Positions 26,087 to 34,060 of a stretch of 64,000 nucleotides of DNA are shown here, in pieces. A program made the translations under genes and the position numbers. Positions within the stretch are counted from its first letter, which is position 1. Every line of letters begins with the position of its first letter. The notes beneath the pieces are model-generated. The model worked only from the letters and a program-made list of their open reading frames with translations. It was not told the DNA's origin and made no database searches. This stretch comes from Serratia bockelmannii (GTDB lineage Bacteria; Pseudomonadota; Gammaproteobacteria; Enterobacterales; Enterobacteriaceae). The stretch spans positions 186,001 to 250,000 of the forward strand of contig NZ_VOUX01000033.1 of assembly GCF_008011855.1 (NCBI RefSeq). The letters are read 5' to 3'.

Positions 26087-27028
26087 TTATTGGCTGATCG
26101 TCTGCTGCAGCGCCTGAACGGAAGAGGCGATGCCGGCATCGACCGACATGGTCAGGTCTTCCATTTCCAGCGACACCCAGTCGTTGTAACCCATCATGCG
26201 CACCACCGAGAAGAACTCCTTCCACCACTGCAGATCCCGGCCGCAGCCGACGGCGACATAGTTCCAGGCGCGGCCGGCCACGTCGTCGATCGGTTTGGTC
26301 TCCAGCAGCCCGTTAACCTCGACGACGCCGCGCTCAAGGCGCACGTCTTTGCCGTGCACATGGTGAATGGCGGGCCCAAGGGCGCGGGCCACCGCGATGG
26401 GATCTGCGCCCATCCAGATCAAGTGGCTGGGATCGAGGTTCAGGCCCACCATCGGGCCAACGGCCGCGCGCAGCCGGAACAGCGTTTCCGGATTCCACAC
26501 CAGCATGGCGCTGAAGTTTTCCAGCGCAAAGCGCTCAACGCCGCACGCTTTGGCTCGGGCGACCAGTGCCTGCCAATAGGGGATCGCCACCTCATTCCAT
26601 TGATAATCCAGACAGTTTTTCACCGTCGGCGGCCAACTGACGGTATAGGTGATCCAGTTGGGGATGGTGTCATGCGGGCTGGCCGGCGGCAGGCCGCTCA
26701 TCATGACGATCTTCTTCACCCCCAACAGGCCGGCCAGCTCCAGCGTATTGTCGGTTTGGCGCAGATGGCGCTGCCCCAGCTCGCCCGGATCGAGCGGATT
26801 GCCGGAGACATTGAGCGCGGCGATCTCCATGCCGCGGCTGGCCAGCGCCTGCTGCAGCTGCCGGCGTTTGGCGGGGTTGGCCAGCAGATCGTCGGCATCC
26901 AGATGGGGCGCCGGGGACCAACCGCCGGTGGTCATTTCCACGCCGCGCACCCCCAGCTCCAGCAGCCGATCCAGCATCGGCTCGAAGGGTAAATGGCCAA
27001 GGCTGTCGGTACAGAACGAAAGTTTCAT
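26087..27028 (-). CDS. Sugar phosphate isomerase/epimerase (xylose-isomerase-like TIM barrel)
   Basis: The 313-residue protein starts MKLSFCTDSLGHLPFEPMLDRLLELGVRGVEM; the ATG at 27028 has AAGGAAAG upstream. The AP-endonuclease-2/IolE-like fold is supported by four acidic/histidine metal sites: FALENFS, NLDPSHLIWMG, HVHGKDVRLE and VSLEMED. Such enzymes epimerise, isomerise or dehydrate sugars and inositols. It is the last gene of the LacI-controlled unit, 10 bp behind the Gfo/Idh/MocA gene. That pairing is typical of catabolic pathways for inositols or 3-keto-sugars. Confidence 0.87.
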   Translation of the reverse strand: MKLSFCTDSLGHLPFEPMLDRLLELGVRGVEMTTGGWSPAPHLDADDLLANPAKRRQLQQALASRGMEIAALNVSGNPLDPGELGQRHLRQTDNTLELAGLLGVKKIVMMSGLPPASPHDTIPNWITYTVSWPPTVKNCLDYQWNEVAIPYWQALVARAKACGVERFALENFSAMLVWNPETLFRLRAAVGPMVGLNLDPSHLIWMGADPIAVARALGPAIHHVHGKDVRLERGVVEVNGLLETKPIDDVAGRAWNYVAVGCGRDLQWWKEFFSVVRMMGYNDWVSLEMEDLTMSVDAGIASSVQALQQTISQ

Positions 27029-27038
27029 GGTGCTTTCC

Positions 27039-28214
27039 TTATTGGTAATTGACCCAGGTGGCGCCGTTGTCGGCGGAACGAACGCAGTTTTCAATCCAGC
27101 GCACGCCTTCCAATCCGGCATCGATATCCGGATAGATCAGCGCGGCCAGCGTCTGCCGATCGCCGCGCTGACTGGCGCAGATGGCGATGGCGAACTTGAG
27201 GTAGATATTGGCCCAGGATTCGGCCAACCCTTCGGTATGCAGCGCGCCAAGCCGCTCTTCTGCCAGGGCGCTGTCGTCCAGATAGGGCATGCCGTGGTGC
27301 AGCGTTTGGTTGGGCCGCCCCTGGATCTCATAGCGCAATTCGCCGGGCGTGGAATCGCTCCATTGCAGGCTGGCGCGTGAGCCCACCACGCGGATGCTTT
27401 GGCTGTCCATCGCGCCCGCGTTGATGGCGGAGGCCCACATGCGCCCGACGGCGCCGTTTTCGTAGTGCATGAGCACCATGGCGTTGTCTTCCAACGGAGC
27501 GCGGGAAGAGATAAAGCTTTGGCGATCGCACAGCAGGGAGGCAATCTTCATATCGGGCATCACCAGCTGCGAGATGTAGAAGGTGTGGGTGGAGATGTCG
27601 CCCAGCACAAAAGAGGGGCCGGCGATTTTCGGATCGACACGCCACTTTTGTGCCTCGAACGTGTCCGCACTTTCGTTGGCATTGAAGCCGTGGGTGTACT
27701 GCAATTCGACCATGCGTATTTCGCCGATGTCGCCGTTCGCGATCATGGCGCGCATCTGCATCAGCAGCGGATGGCCGGAGAAGCCGTAGGTTACGCCGAC
27801 GATAAGGCCTTTCTCCGCCGCCAGCGCCTTGATTTCTCTCGCCTCCGCCGTGGTGAAGAACAGCGGCTTTTCGCAGATGACATGCAGGCCGGCATTCAGC
27901 GCGGCGCGCGTGATTTCATAGTGGGTGCCGTTGGGAGTGGCGATGGTTACCACCTCAACGCCATCTTCGCGGTTAGCTTCTTGCTCCAGCAGCTGTTGAT
28001 AGTTGTCATAGCAGCGTTCGGCGGGCACGCCGAGATTGACGCCAAACTCACGTCCGCGCGCCGCGTCGATATCAAAGGCACCGGCAACCAGCCGATAGGC
28101 GGTGTTGTCGCGCAGTGCGCCGGAACGGTGTTTGTAGCCCACCTGGCTGAGGCGGCCGCCGCCGATCATCGCCCAACGCAGCGGGCGAGGGATGCTTCTT
28201 TCACCATTTAACAT
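27039..28214 (-). CDS. Gfo/Idh/MocA-family oxidoreductase
   Basis: The 391-residue NAD(P)-dependent sugar dehydrogenase begins MLNGERSIPRPLRWAMIGGGRLSQVG (Rossmann GxGxxx). It contains VVTIATPNGTHYEITRAALNAGLHVICEKPL, the family signature with the catalytic Lys in EKP, and GDISTHTFY with the active-site His region. The ATG at 28214 follows CAGGAG. A LacI-type operator lies 22 bp upstream of it, inside the gap behind the binding-protein gene, so this gene and the isomerase may have their own controlled promoter. The substrate is an unidentified sugar or cyclitol. Confidence 0.9.
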   Translation of the reverse strand: MLNGERSIPRPLRWAMIGGGRLSQVGYKHRSGALRDNTAYRLVAGAFDIDAARGREFGVNLGVPAERCYDNYQQLLEQEANREDGVEVVTIATPNGTHYEITRAALNAGLHVICEKPLFFTTAEAREIKALAAEKGLIVGVTYGFSGHPLLMQMRAMIANGDIGEIRMVELQYTHGFNANESADTFEAQKWRVDPKIAGPSFVLGDISTHTFYISQLVMPDMKIASLLCDRQSFISSRAPLEDNAMVLMHYENGAVGRMWASAINAGAMDSQSIRVVGSRASLQWSDSTPGELRYEIQGRPNQTLHHGMPYLDDSALAEERLGALHTEGLAESWANIYLKFAIAICASQRGDRQTLAALIYPDIDAGLEGVRWIENCVRSADNGATWVNYQ

Positions 28215-28235
28215 GCTGACTCCTGATACTGTGGT

Positions 28236-28253
28236 TTTGCACTCGGGTGCAAA
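28236..28253. promoter_or_regulatory. LacI-family operator O1
   Basis: TTTGCACTCGGGTGCAAA is an almost perfect 18-bp palindrome with a central CG, the LacI/GalR operator form. It is located between the binding-protein gene and the Gfo/Idh/MocA gene. Confidence 0.85.
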
Positions 28254-28281
28254 GTGGGTTGAAAAAGAGAGTGGCAACGGC

Positions 28282-29205
28282 TTATTTCTGATTCATCTGC
28301 GCGAATTGCGGGTAGGTTTCTCGCGTCACGGTGGCGTAGGGTACCCAGTTATAGGGCTCGGTTTTGGCGTGATCCAACATCGCTCGGGTCACCTGCACCG
28401 CGCCGATCGCCTGGGCTTTGGCATCCTGGAAAATGGTCACCGCCAGGTCGCCGTTTTTGATAAATTGCAGGCCGTCGGGCGTGCCATCGATACCGGCAAC
28501 CAGCACGCCATTCTTTTTGGCCTGCTTCAGTGCCATGATCGCGCCGATGGCCATCTCATCGTTGTTGGCGGCGATCGCATCGATCGGCGTGCCGTTCAGC
28601 AACCAGCCGGAAACCACGTCGACCGCTTCATTGCGTTGCCATTTGGCGGTCTGTTTCTCTACCACTTTCAGGTCTTTGTGTTTGGCGATCACCGTTTCCA
28701 CTGCACGGGTGCGTTCGCGAGTTTCTTCGTTGGAGAGGGCGCCCATCAGGATCGCCACGTTGCCGCGGTAATTCATTTTTTTCGCCAGGGCCTCCATCTG
28801 CAGGCGGCCGCTGAGCGCCGAGTCGGAGCCGACGTAGGCCGTCGCGCCGCTGAGCGGCACTTCGGGTTTGCGGTTGACGAAGATAAGGGGGACCGCGGCG
28901 CGTTGGGCGGCCGCTATCATCGGCTGGACGCCTTGCGTATCGACTGGGTTGAGGATAATGGCGTCCACGCCCTGATTAATCAGATCGTCTACCTGCTGCA
29001 CCTGCAGGGCGACATCGCCTTTGGCATCGACGAACTGGCCTTTCAGTTGCTGCGCAGCCAGTTCTCGCGCCATTTGGCTGCGCAGGATGGAGACGAAGTT
29101 GAGATCGAAGTTGGCCAGCGCCACGCCGACCTGGTAGGTCTTGGCCTGGGCGGTCACGACAAACAGCGAGCAGGCTAACATCAACAGCAGTCTGGTTTTT
29201 TTCAT
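28282..29205 (-). CDS. Periplasmic sugar-binding protein (RbsB-like), ABC transporter SBP
   Basis: The 307-residue protein has a cleavable signal peptide (MKKTRLLLMLACSLFVVTAQA) and a type I periplasmic-binding fold: YQVGVALANFDLNFVSILRSQM, DAIILNPVDTQGVQPMIAAA, NNDEMAIGAIMAL, AGIDGTPDGLQFI. It is closest to ribose/myo-inositol/galactose-type SBPs. No permease or ATPase gene is present in the neighbourhood, so it must work with a transporter encoded elsewhere, or as a chemoreceptor partner. An operator lies at 29251 in its leader, under the divergent LacI regulator. Confidence 0.9.
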   Translation of the reverse strand: MKKTRLLLMLACSLFVVTAQAKTYQVGVALANFDLNFVSILRSQMARELAAQQLKGQFVDAKGDVALQVQQVDDLINQGVDAIILNPVDTQGVQPMIAAAQRAAVPLIFVNRKPEVPLSGATAYVGSDSALSGRLQMEALAKKMNYRGNVAILMGALSNEETRERTRAVETVIAKHKDLKVVEKQTAKWQRNEAVDVVSGWLLNGTPIDAIAANNDEMAIGAIMALKQAKKNGVLVAGIDGTPDGLQFIKNGDLAVTIFQDAKAQAIGAVQVTRAMLDHAKTEPYNWVPYATVTRETYPQFAQMNQK

Positions 29206-29250
29206 TACGGTATCCTGTTGAGAAGAGAGGTGTTATGTAAAAACAGTTCT

Positions 29251-29268
29251 TTTGCAACCGGGTGCAAA
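29251..29268. promoter_or_regulatory. LacI-family operator O2
   Basis: TTTGCAACCGGGTGCAAA matches the O1 consensus. It lies 46 bp upstream of the binding-protein start codon and probably blocks its promoter. Confidence 0.85.
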
Positions 29269-29384
29269 GCAGAAGGCAAAACGGCCGTGAGTCTCTGAAT
29301 GCCACCGTGAATGTCGGCCATGGATAAAATTTGGTCAACTGGGGAAAGGTGAAAACAGCGCGGACGATCACAAACTCTTTACTT

Positions 29385-29402
29385 TTTGCACCCGGTTGCA
29401 TA
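29385..29402. promoter_or_regulatory. LacI-family operator O3
   Basis: TTTGCACCCGGTTGCATA is an imperfect copy of the same palindrome. It is 22 bp centre-to-centre from O4, i.e. about two helical turns, so two dimers could bind side by side. Confidence 0.75.
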
Positions 29403-29406
29403 ACAA

Positions 29407-29424
29407 ATTGCAATCGGGTGCAAA
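29407..29424. promoter_or_regulatory. LacI-family operator O4
   Basis: ATTGCAATCGGGTGCAAA is the copy nearest the divergent lacI-family gene and presumably mediates its autoregulation. O2 and O3/O4 are about 130-150 bp apart, a spacing that would allow DNA looping. Apart from these operators the 317-bp gap 29206-29522 holds no gene. Confidence 0.75.
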
Positions 29425-29522
29425 AACGGGACATAATTGCAGCAGGCATGCCGGCAGGCGCTTAGGGGATCTGAGCGAGCAGGGTATAGTGTGACTTCAC
29501 CGAAGCAGAGATCGACGCAACC

Positions 29523-30533
29523 ATGACGAAACACCACAAAGCCACCGCCAGCGACGTCGCCGAAAAGGCCGGCGTCTCCAAATGGACGGTATCGCGCGCC
29601 TTTACGCCCGGCGCGTCGATCTCAGACAGCGCGCGTGAAAGCGTACTGGCGGCGGCGGCCGAGCTGGGCTATCGACCCAATCTGCTGGCGCGCAGCCTGT
29701 CGCAAAAACGCACGCACATCATAGGCGTAGCCATCGACGAGATGAAGAACCCGCATTCGATGATGATGCTCGATATGGTCACCAAACAGCTGCAAACCCG
29801 CGGCTATATGGCGCTGCTGCTGAACATCACCGCGGGGGAAAACTACCGGGCGGTGATGGCGATGGCCGATCAGCTGCAGGTCGATGGCATTTTGTTCCTG
29901 GCGACGGTGTTAACCCAAGAGTGGGCGGCGATCGCGCAAGACCTGCATCAGATCCCGCTGGTGCAGGTGTGCCGCAATACGGAAAGCGAACACATTGATG
30001 TGGTGAACATAGACGGTTACCGCGCCGGCGAAGAGATCGCCACGCTGCTGATAGAGCAAGGTCATCGGCGCTTTGGCTACATGAAGGGGCCGGATACGCA
30101 AAGCAGCCATTTGCTGCGCATGGAAGGCTACCGCGACAAACTGATGGCCGCCGGTTTTCAGCTGGATCGGGTGCTCACCGCTGGCCACTACGATCGCCAG
30201 CGCGGTTTCCAACTGATGAGTGAATACCTGCAGGCAACGCCGGAAAGTGAGCGGGTTGAAGCGCTGTTCTGCGAGAACGACGTGCTGGCACTGGGGGCGC
30301 TCGAAGCGCTCAGGCAAGTAGCACCGTCGTCAGCCATGGCCGTGGTAGGTTTCGACGATATCGACGAAGCCGGCTCAGCCAATTGGGCGCTGACCAGCTA
30401 CAGCCAACGCATTGACCGGTTAGTCGAGGAGGCCTTGAATCGCCTGATCGACAATCGCACCACGGCAGACGGCGCCTGGCGGCATGGAGAGTTGCGAGTT
30501 CGGCGGTCGCATTTGGCTGGGAAACCGGCGTAA
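29523..30533 (+). CDS. LacI-family transcriptional repressor
   Basis: The 336-residue protein begins KATASDVAEKAGVSKWTVSRAFTPGASISDSARESVLAAAAELGYRPN, a LacI headpiece (YQ-equivalent recognition residues K-W-T in SKWTVSRA) with hinge LLARSLSQKRTHIIGV. The C-terminal effector domain shows FCENDVLALGALEALR and VVGFDDIDEAGSAN. It is divergent from the binding protein, Gfo/Idh/MocA and isomerase genes. Four TTTGCA...TGCAAA operators surround it. The inducer is presumably the sugar handled by that operon. Confidence 0.92.
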   Translation: MTKHHKATASDVAEKAGVSKWTVSRAFTPGASISDSARESVLAAAAELGYRPNLLARSLSQKRTHIIGVAIDEMKNPHSMMMLDMVTKQLQTRGYMALLLNITAGENYRAVMAMADQLQVDGILFLATVLTQEWAAIAQDLHQIPLVQVCRNTESEHIDVVNIDGYRAGEEIATLLIEQGHRRFGYMKGPDTQSSHLLRMEGYRDKLMAAGFQLDRVLTAGHYDRQRGFQLMSEYLQATPESERVEALFCENDVLALGALEALRQVAPSSAMAVVGFDDIDEAGSANWALTSYSQRIDRLVEEALNRLIDNRTTADGAWRHGELRVRRSHLAGKPA

Positions 30534-30572
30534 GGATTGCTTTTTGTGTGACAATGTCACTATTGAGGCTTG

Positions 30573-31085
30573 ATGAGAGCACATCGAGATGTAAAGAAGA
30601 AACTCTATAGAAGAGAAAGCGTTACATCCAGAGGGCCCATCGCCAGCGGTGGTAAGTACCGCTGGGAACGCCATGGCAAACAGGCAGACGATGAGCAGTT
30701 GCCACTGCGTGAAAGTATGCATGGGCAGATACAACATGGCATGGATTACACGCCGCTATTTCAATTTCTGCTCAGTAAAGTGGGCCAACCCTGGAATGAA
30801 GTACATAGCGAAGCGGTAAGTCGGTTGGATAAAGAAGCGCCTATTTTTTACCTGGTGGCGCTGCACCGTAAAAACTGGCAGAGCTATGTCCGCTGTGGTG
30901 AGTCGAGCTATTACAGCGGACTATGCATAGATGATCACGGGATACTGCAGAAAGTGAACCCGGCATTCACCGCAGAAGATGTGCCGGTGAGATGCCGCTG
31001 TTGTACCTATACGTTCAACGGGGAACTCGTACCCGTCACGGAAAAGAACTGGCAAAAACCCTATGAGAAGGAATCCTGGGAATAG
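30573..31085 (+). CDS. Uncharacterised protein with C-terminal CxCC motif
   Basis: The 170-residue protein starts at the ATG of MRAHRDVKKKLYRRESV, close behind GAGG. The first 40 residues are very basic and glycine-rich (RRESVTSRGPIASGGKYRWERHGKQ), suggesting nucleic-acid or ribosome contact or disorder. The centre (MDYTPLFQFLLSKVGQPWNEVHSEAVSRL) is helical. The C-terminus has RCRCCTYTFNGELVP, a possible metal-binding cysteine cluster. There is no signal peptide or membrane segment. I do not recognise a named family. An alternative start is the internal MDYTPLF. It stands alone on this strand between LacI and the DUF4440 gene. Confidence 0.65.
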   Translation: MRAHRDVKKKLYRRESVTSRGPIASGGKYRWERHGKQADDEQLPLRESMHGQIQHGMDYTPLFQFLLSKVGQPWNEVHSEAVSRLDKEAPIFYLVALHRKNWQSYVRCGESSYYSGLCIDDHGILQKVNPAFTAEDVPVRCRCCTYTFNGELVPVTEKNWQKPYEKESWE

Positions 31086-31134
31086 TCAGGTTTCACGAGT
31101 GTCATTCTGGTGTAGATTGACTGCCGAAGTTTGC

Positions 31135-31162
31135 CAGATTTCACGTAGCGCGATCAAAAAAG
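31135..31162 (+). repeat. 28-bp intergenic repeat, copy 2
   Basis: It starts CAGATTTCACG and ends GATCAAAAAAG. It is identical to copy 3 at 32338-32365 (minus) and one base different from copy 1 at 8163. Its end supplies part of the AGGAGG ribosome site of the DUF4440 gene at 31172. Confidence 0.82.
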
Positions 31163-31171
31163 GAGGGCATT

Positions 31172-31552
31172 TTGACCCATTTTGCACAGTGGCTTAGCCA
31201 AATTCAGGCGCTTGAGGTTGAACTGCACCAGCCAACAACGCGCTGCGATCCGAAACATGTCGCGGCATTGTTGCATGAAGACTTTGAAGAGATTGGTCGT
31301 TCAGGCCTACGTTATGACAAATGCCAAACCGTTGCGGCGCTGGAGATGGAAACGGATTATCCGCCGATTTTCGCCGAAGGGTTTAAGCTGGCGAAAATCA
31401 GTGAAGGCGCCGTGTTGCTGACGTATAAAAGTTTTCAGCGTGACGCGCAGGGCCGCGTCGTTCGTTGCACCGAACGCTCATCGATTTGGCTCCTGACGGA
31501 AAAGGCGGGTTGGCAGATGCGCTTTCATCAAGGTACGCCGACTAAGGGCTAA
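31172..31552 (+). CDS. DUF4440/NTF2-like protein
   Basis: The 126-residue protein starts at TTG, five bases after a perfect AGGAGG. It contains VAALLHEDFEEIGRSGLRYDKCQTVAAL and ends SSIWLLTEKAGWQMRFHQGTP, the pattern of DUF4440/SnoaL-like cone-fold proteins. Members bind small ligands, and most have no proven reaction. It stands alone. Its translation initiation region is embedded in the 28-bp repeat copy 2. Confidence 0.82.
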   Translation: MTHFAQWLSQIQALEVELHQPTTRCDPKHVAALLHEDFEEIGRSGLRYDKCQTVAALEMETDYPPIFAEGFKLAKISEGAVLLTYKSFQRDAQGRVVRCTERSSIWLLTEKAGWQMRFHQGTPTKG

Positions 31553-31734
31553 ACTGAGATGGGTTGACAGATGGGCTTAAAACATAAAAAAGGATGTCAG
31601 CCTGATAAGCCTTGAAGGTGAGGTGAGAAAGGACGGGCAGGATAACCCCGGTGCGTACCCAGTAATTACATTTAACATAATATACATTATGCGCACCTTG
31701 GTGGTGATATGTGGATTCTGCCGTCCAGGCCTGA

Positions 31735-32265
31735 TCATGGGCTTTCTCCTGCGGCCAGCCATGCCAGCGCCAGCTGCTCATGCCGCTGAACAAATTCGTT
31801 TTTCAACCGGCCATAAGCCGCCGGGTTTTGCCGGCTGTCTTCTGCTGCCTGGCGTTTGATTGCCGCATATTGCTGAGCAACCCCCTGATGCTTGCGCAGA
31901 TAATCTCTGAACGCCAAATGTCTGATCGCCTGTTCACTTCCTGTAGTAAATGCATGTACGTGATGCGTGCGATCGCCGTTTCCCTTGATGTAGTAACGTC
32001 TGCCAGCAATGCCGTTCTCGCCACGCGGCGTATATCCCATGTTACGCATCCCGTCATTCAAGCCATCCAACGCCGCCAGACTTTCAACCTCCAGCAAGAT
32101 ATCAATCGTTGGTTTGGCTGCCAGTTCCGGTACTGCTGTGCTGCCGATATGATGAATGGCCGTTAAAACGCCAGCCAATATCTCGCGTAGTTTCAGCGCT
32201 TCATCTTTATAACGTTCCACCCACTGCGGATCATAAGCTTCGATCGTGATAATGCGTGCTGACAT
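31735..32265 (-). CDS. GrpB/UPF0157 family protein (nucleotidyltransferase fold)
   Basis: The 176-residue protein starts MSARIITIEAYDPQWVERYKDEALKLREIL at the ATG of 32265, preceded by GGAG. HHIGSTAVPELAAKPTIDILLEV is the GrpB signature: the GS...D.D-type nucleotidyltransferase core with the family's typical IGSTAVPGLAAKP-like loop. The family is widespread and its reaction unproven; a CoA-like or nucleotide substrate has been suggested. It faces the DUF4440 gene convergently. Both lie between inverted copies of the 28-bp repeat. Confidence 0.87.
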   Translation of the reverse strand: MSARIITIEAYDPQWVERYKDEALKLREILAGVLTAIHHIGSTAVPELAAKPTIDILLEVESLAALDGLNDGMRNMGYTPRGENGIAGRRYYIKGNGDRTHHVHAFTTGSEQAIRHLAFRDYLRKHQGVAQQYAAIKRQAAEDSRQNPAAYGRLKNEFVQRHEQLALAWLAAGESP

Positions 32266-32337
32266 TTTCCACTCCAATAATGATGACCAGGCATGGTTTC
32301 CAATGGCGACCTGCCGATATTGGCCAGAAATCCCCTG

Positions 32338-32365
32338 CTTTTTTGATCGCGCTACGTGAAATCTG
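32338..32365 (-). repeat. 28-bp intergenic repeat, copy 3 (inverted)
   Basis: On the minus strand it is identical to copy 2 over 28 bp and lies 72 bp upstream of the GrpB-family gene. The tail beyond it (AAAAAAGCAGGGGATTTCTG) resembles the tail of copy 1. Confidence 0.82.
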
Positions 32366-32534
32366 ATAAAACCTGGCGGCTACGATACTGCAGATTTCAT
32401 CCAAACGCGTCACTTAAACGGGCAGTATTTGCCTGTTAAATGCGCATTGGCGTGCGTTTGCATCGCTTTCTACGTCCAACACGGCGTTGGCTATACTGAA
32501 TGGGAACATTCTTTCACGCTCAAGGAGCCTCCCC

Positions 32535-32912
32535 ATGTTTGATCATGTGAAATTTGGCGTCAGCGACTTTGCCCTCAGCAAAGCGTTTTTCCTCAATGCG
32601 CTGGCGCCACTGGGCGTAAAGATCGTTGCCGAAGGCGAACCCGACTATGGCGTTGAGCTGTGCCGCGATCGAGATAACGTGTCATTATGCCTGTTTCAGA
32701 CCGATGAAAAACCGGCGCATCTGCACCTGGCATTTGCCGCAAGCAGCCGTGAACAGGTCGATGCGTTCTATCACGCCGCGTTAAACGCCGGCGGCAAAGA
32801 CAATGGCACGCCCGGCTTGCGGCCCAATTACCATGCCCATTACTATGCGGCATTTGTGATCGCCCCGGATGGCCACAATATCGAGGCGGTTTGCCATCAC
32901 CCGATGGATTAG
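32535..32912 (+). CDS. VOC/glyoxalase family protein
   Basis: The 125-residue protein starts MFDHVKFGVSDFALSKAFFLNALAPLGVKIV; AAGGAG lies seven bases upstream. The fold is a single VOC (glyoxalase/dioxygenase) module: HLHLAFAASSREQVDAFYHAALNAGGKDNGTPGLRPNYHAHYYAAFVIAPDGHNIEAVCH. Candidate metal residues are H4, H71 and E116, giving the usual 2-His-1-carboxylate set. The substrate is unknown and the gene stands alone. Confidence 0.86.
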   Translation: MFDHVKFGVSDFALSKAFFLNALAPLGVKIVAEGEPDYGVELCRDRDNVSLCLFQTDEKPAHLHLAFAASSREQVDAFYHAALNAGGKDNGTPGLRPNYHAHYYAAFVIAPDGHNIEAVCHHPMD

Positions 32913-32997
32913 TGATTTTCCCTGTTAAAACAGTCTATTAATTAAGAATTGATACAATCTATTTAACATAACGTAATTGTGACGCGGTCACCTTTAG

Positions 32998-33456
32998 TTA
33001 CCCTGTCACGTCAATCCACTCCGCTCCGGTGATGCTGGCCAGCCGCAGTGGCGCAATTCTCACGCCTGAGTTATCGCTGCCGCCTGCCGGAAGCACTTCA
33101 CCGTAGCTGCACAGGCTGCGGTCGCAGTAAATTCTCACCGTTTCCGGTGCGGCAAAGGGGCAAACGCCGCCGGGCGGATAGCCGGTCAGCGCCTCCACCT
33201 CCTCTGCCGGCAGCATACGCGCCTTTACGCCGAAGAATTGTTTGTACTTCTTGTTGTCGATTCTGGCGGTTCCCGCCATCACCAACAGCACCACGCCGTC
33301 GTTCACGCGAAACGACAGCGTCTTGGCGATCTGCCCGCTCTCCACCCCAAAGGCTTCCGCCGCCAGCGCCACCGTAGCGGTATTCTTTGCCAGCACCGTC
33401 ACCGCCGTTTCCGGTGCGTGCTCGGCCAGAAATCGCTGAACGCGCTCTATACTCAT
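32998..33456 (-). CDS. YbaK/ProX-type aminoacyl-tRNA deacylase family protein
   Basis: The 152-residue protein starts MSIERVQRFLAEHAPETAVTVL at the ATG preceded by AGGAGG. AKTLSFRVNDGVVLLVMAGTARIDNKKYKQFFG contains the catalytic lysine environment of YbaK-fold deacylases, and TGYPPGGVCPFA is the conserved GxxxGGxxPFG-like loop. It belongs to the EbsC/ProX-like branch, which edits mischarged tRNAs such as Ala- or Cys-tRNAPro. The exact substrate is not determined. Confidence 0.87.
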   Translation of the reverse strand: MSIERVQRFLAEHAPETAVTVLAKNTATVALAAEAFGVESGQIAKTLSFRVNDGVVLLVMAGTARIDNKKYKQFFGVKARMLPAEEVEALTGYPPGGVCPFAAPETVRIYCDRSLCSYGEVLPAGGSDNSGVRIAPLRLASITGAEWIDVTG

Positions 33457-33624
33457 GCCCTTCCTCCTGATGTTGCTAAGCCATTGATAATGCCGCAGTG
33501 ATGGCTTCGGTTTTAACACCGCATGCTAAAAATGAGAATCAAAATTGTTCAAATCGGTAAATCTGAACAAAGCTTTAAGGGGCCAATGCCCTTTTTACCT
33601 ATCATTTTTCATGGAGATACCTGC

Positions 33625-34050
33625 ATGACCACGCAAACGACAGCAAGGCCCTCGGCGGCCGCAGTGGCCGTCTATGAATGGCTCAACCCGATACCCTATG
33701 GATTTTTCACCGCGGCGCTGATCTTCGACATCATCTATGCCTGCACGGCGAACATTCAGTGGGTCAATGGTGCCGGCTGGCTGATCGCCATTGGCCTGGT
33801 TTTTGCCATTATTCCCCGGCTGATTAACCTGGTGCAGGTGTGGTTCGGCAGCGGCCGGCGGCAGGGTTCATCGGTCAAACTCCATTTCTGGTTGAATCTG
33901 ATCGCCATCGTTTTCGCCATCATCAACGCTTTCGTGCATAGCCGGGATGCGTACGCCGTGGTGCCGGAAGGCCTGGTGCTATCTGCCATCGTGGTCGCGC
34001 TGCTGAGCGTGGCTAATGTTCTGCTGGCCCTTGCCACCCGTGCAAAATAA
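33625..34050 (+). CDS. DUF2231-type inner membrane protein
   Basis: The 141-residue protein starts MTTQTTARPSAAAVAVYEWLNPIPYGFFTAALIFDIIYA with GGAG upstream. It has four membrane helices (about 25-42, 50-70, 88-105 and 112-135). The NPIPYGFFTAALIFDIIYA segment is the DUF2231 N-terminal motif. It ends 10 bp before the sorbosone-dehydrogenase-like lipoprotein, with AAGGAGG between. DUF2231 proteins often accompany PQQ sugar dehydrogenases and may anchor them or carry electrons. Confidence 0.82.
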   Translation: MTTQTTARPSAAAVAVYEWLNPIPYGFFTAALIFDIIYACTANIQWVNGAGWLIAIGLVFAIIPRLINLVQVWFGSGRRQGSSVKLHFWLNLIAIVFAIINAFVHSRDAYAVVPEGLVLSAIVVALLSVANVLLALATRAK

Positions 34051-34060
34051 GGAGGTTTTC

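Noticed and set aside
8163-32365. CRISPR array suggested by repeated 28-mers
   Set aside because: There are only three copies, kilobases apart and in both orientations, with no regular spacers or cas genes.
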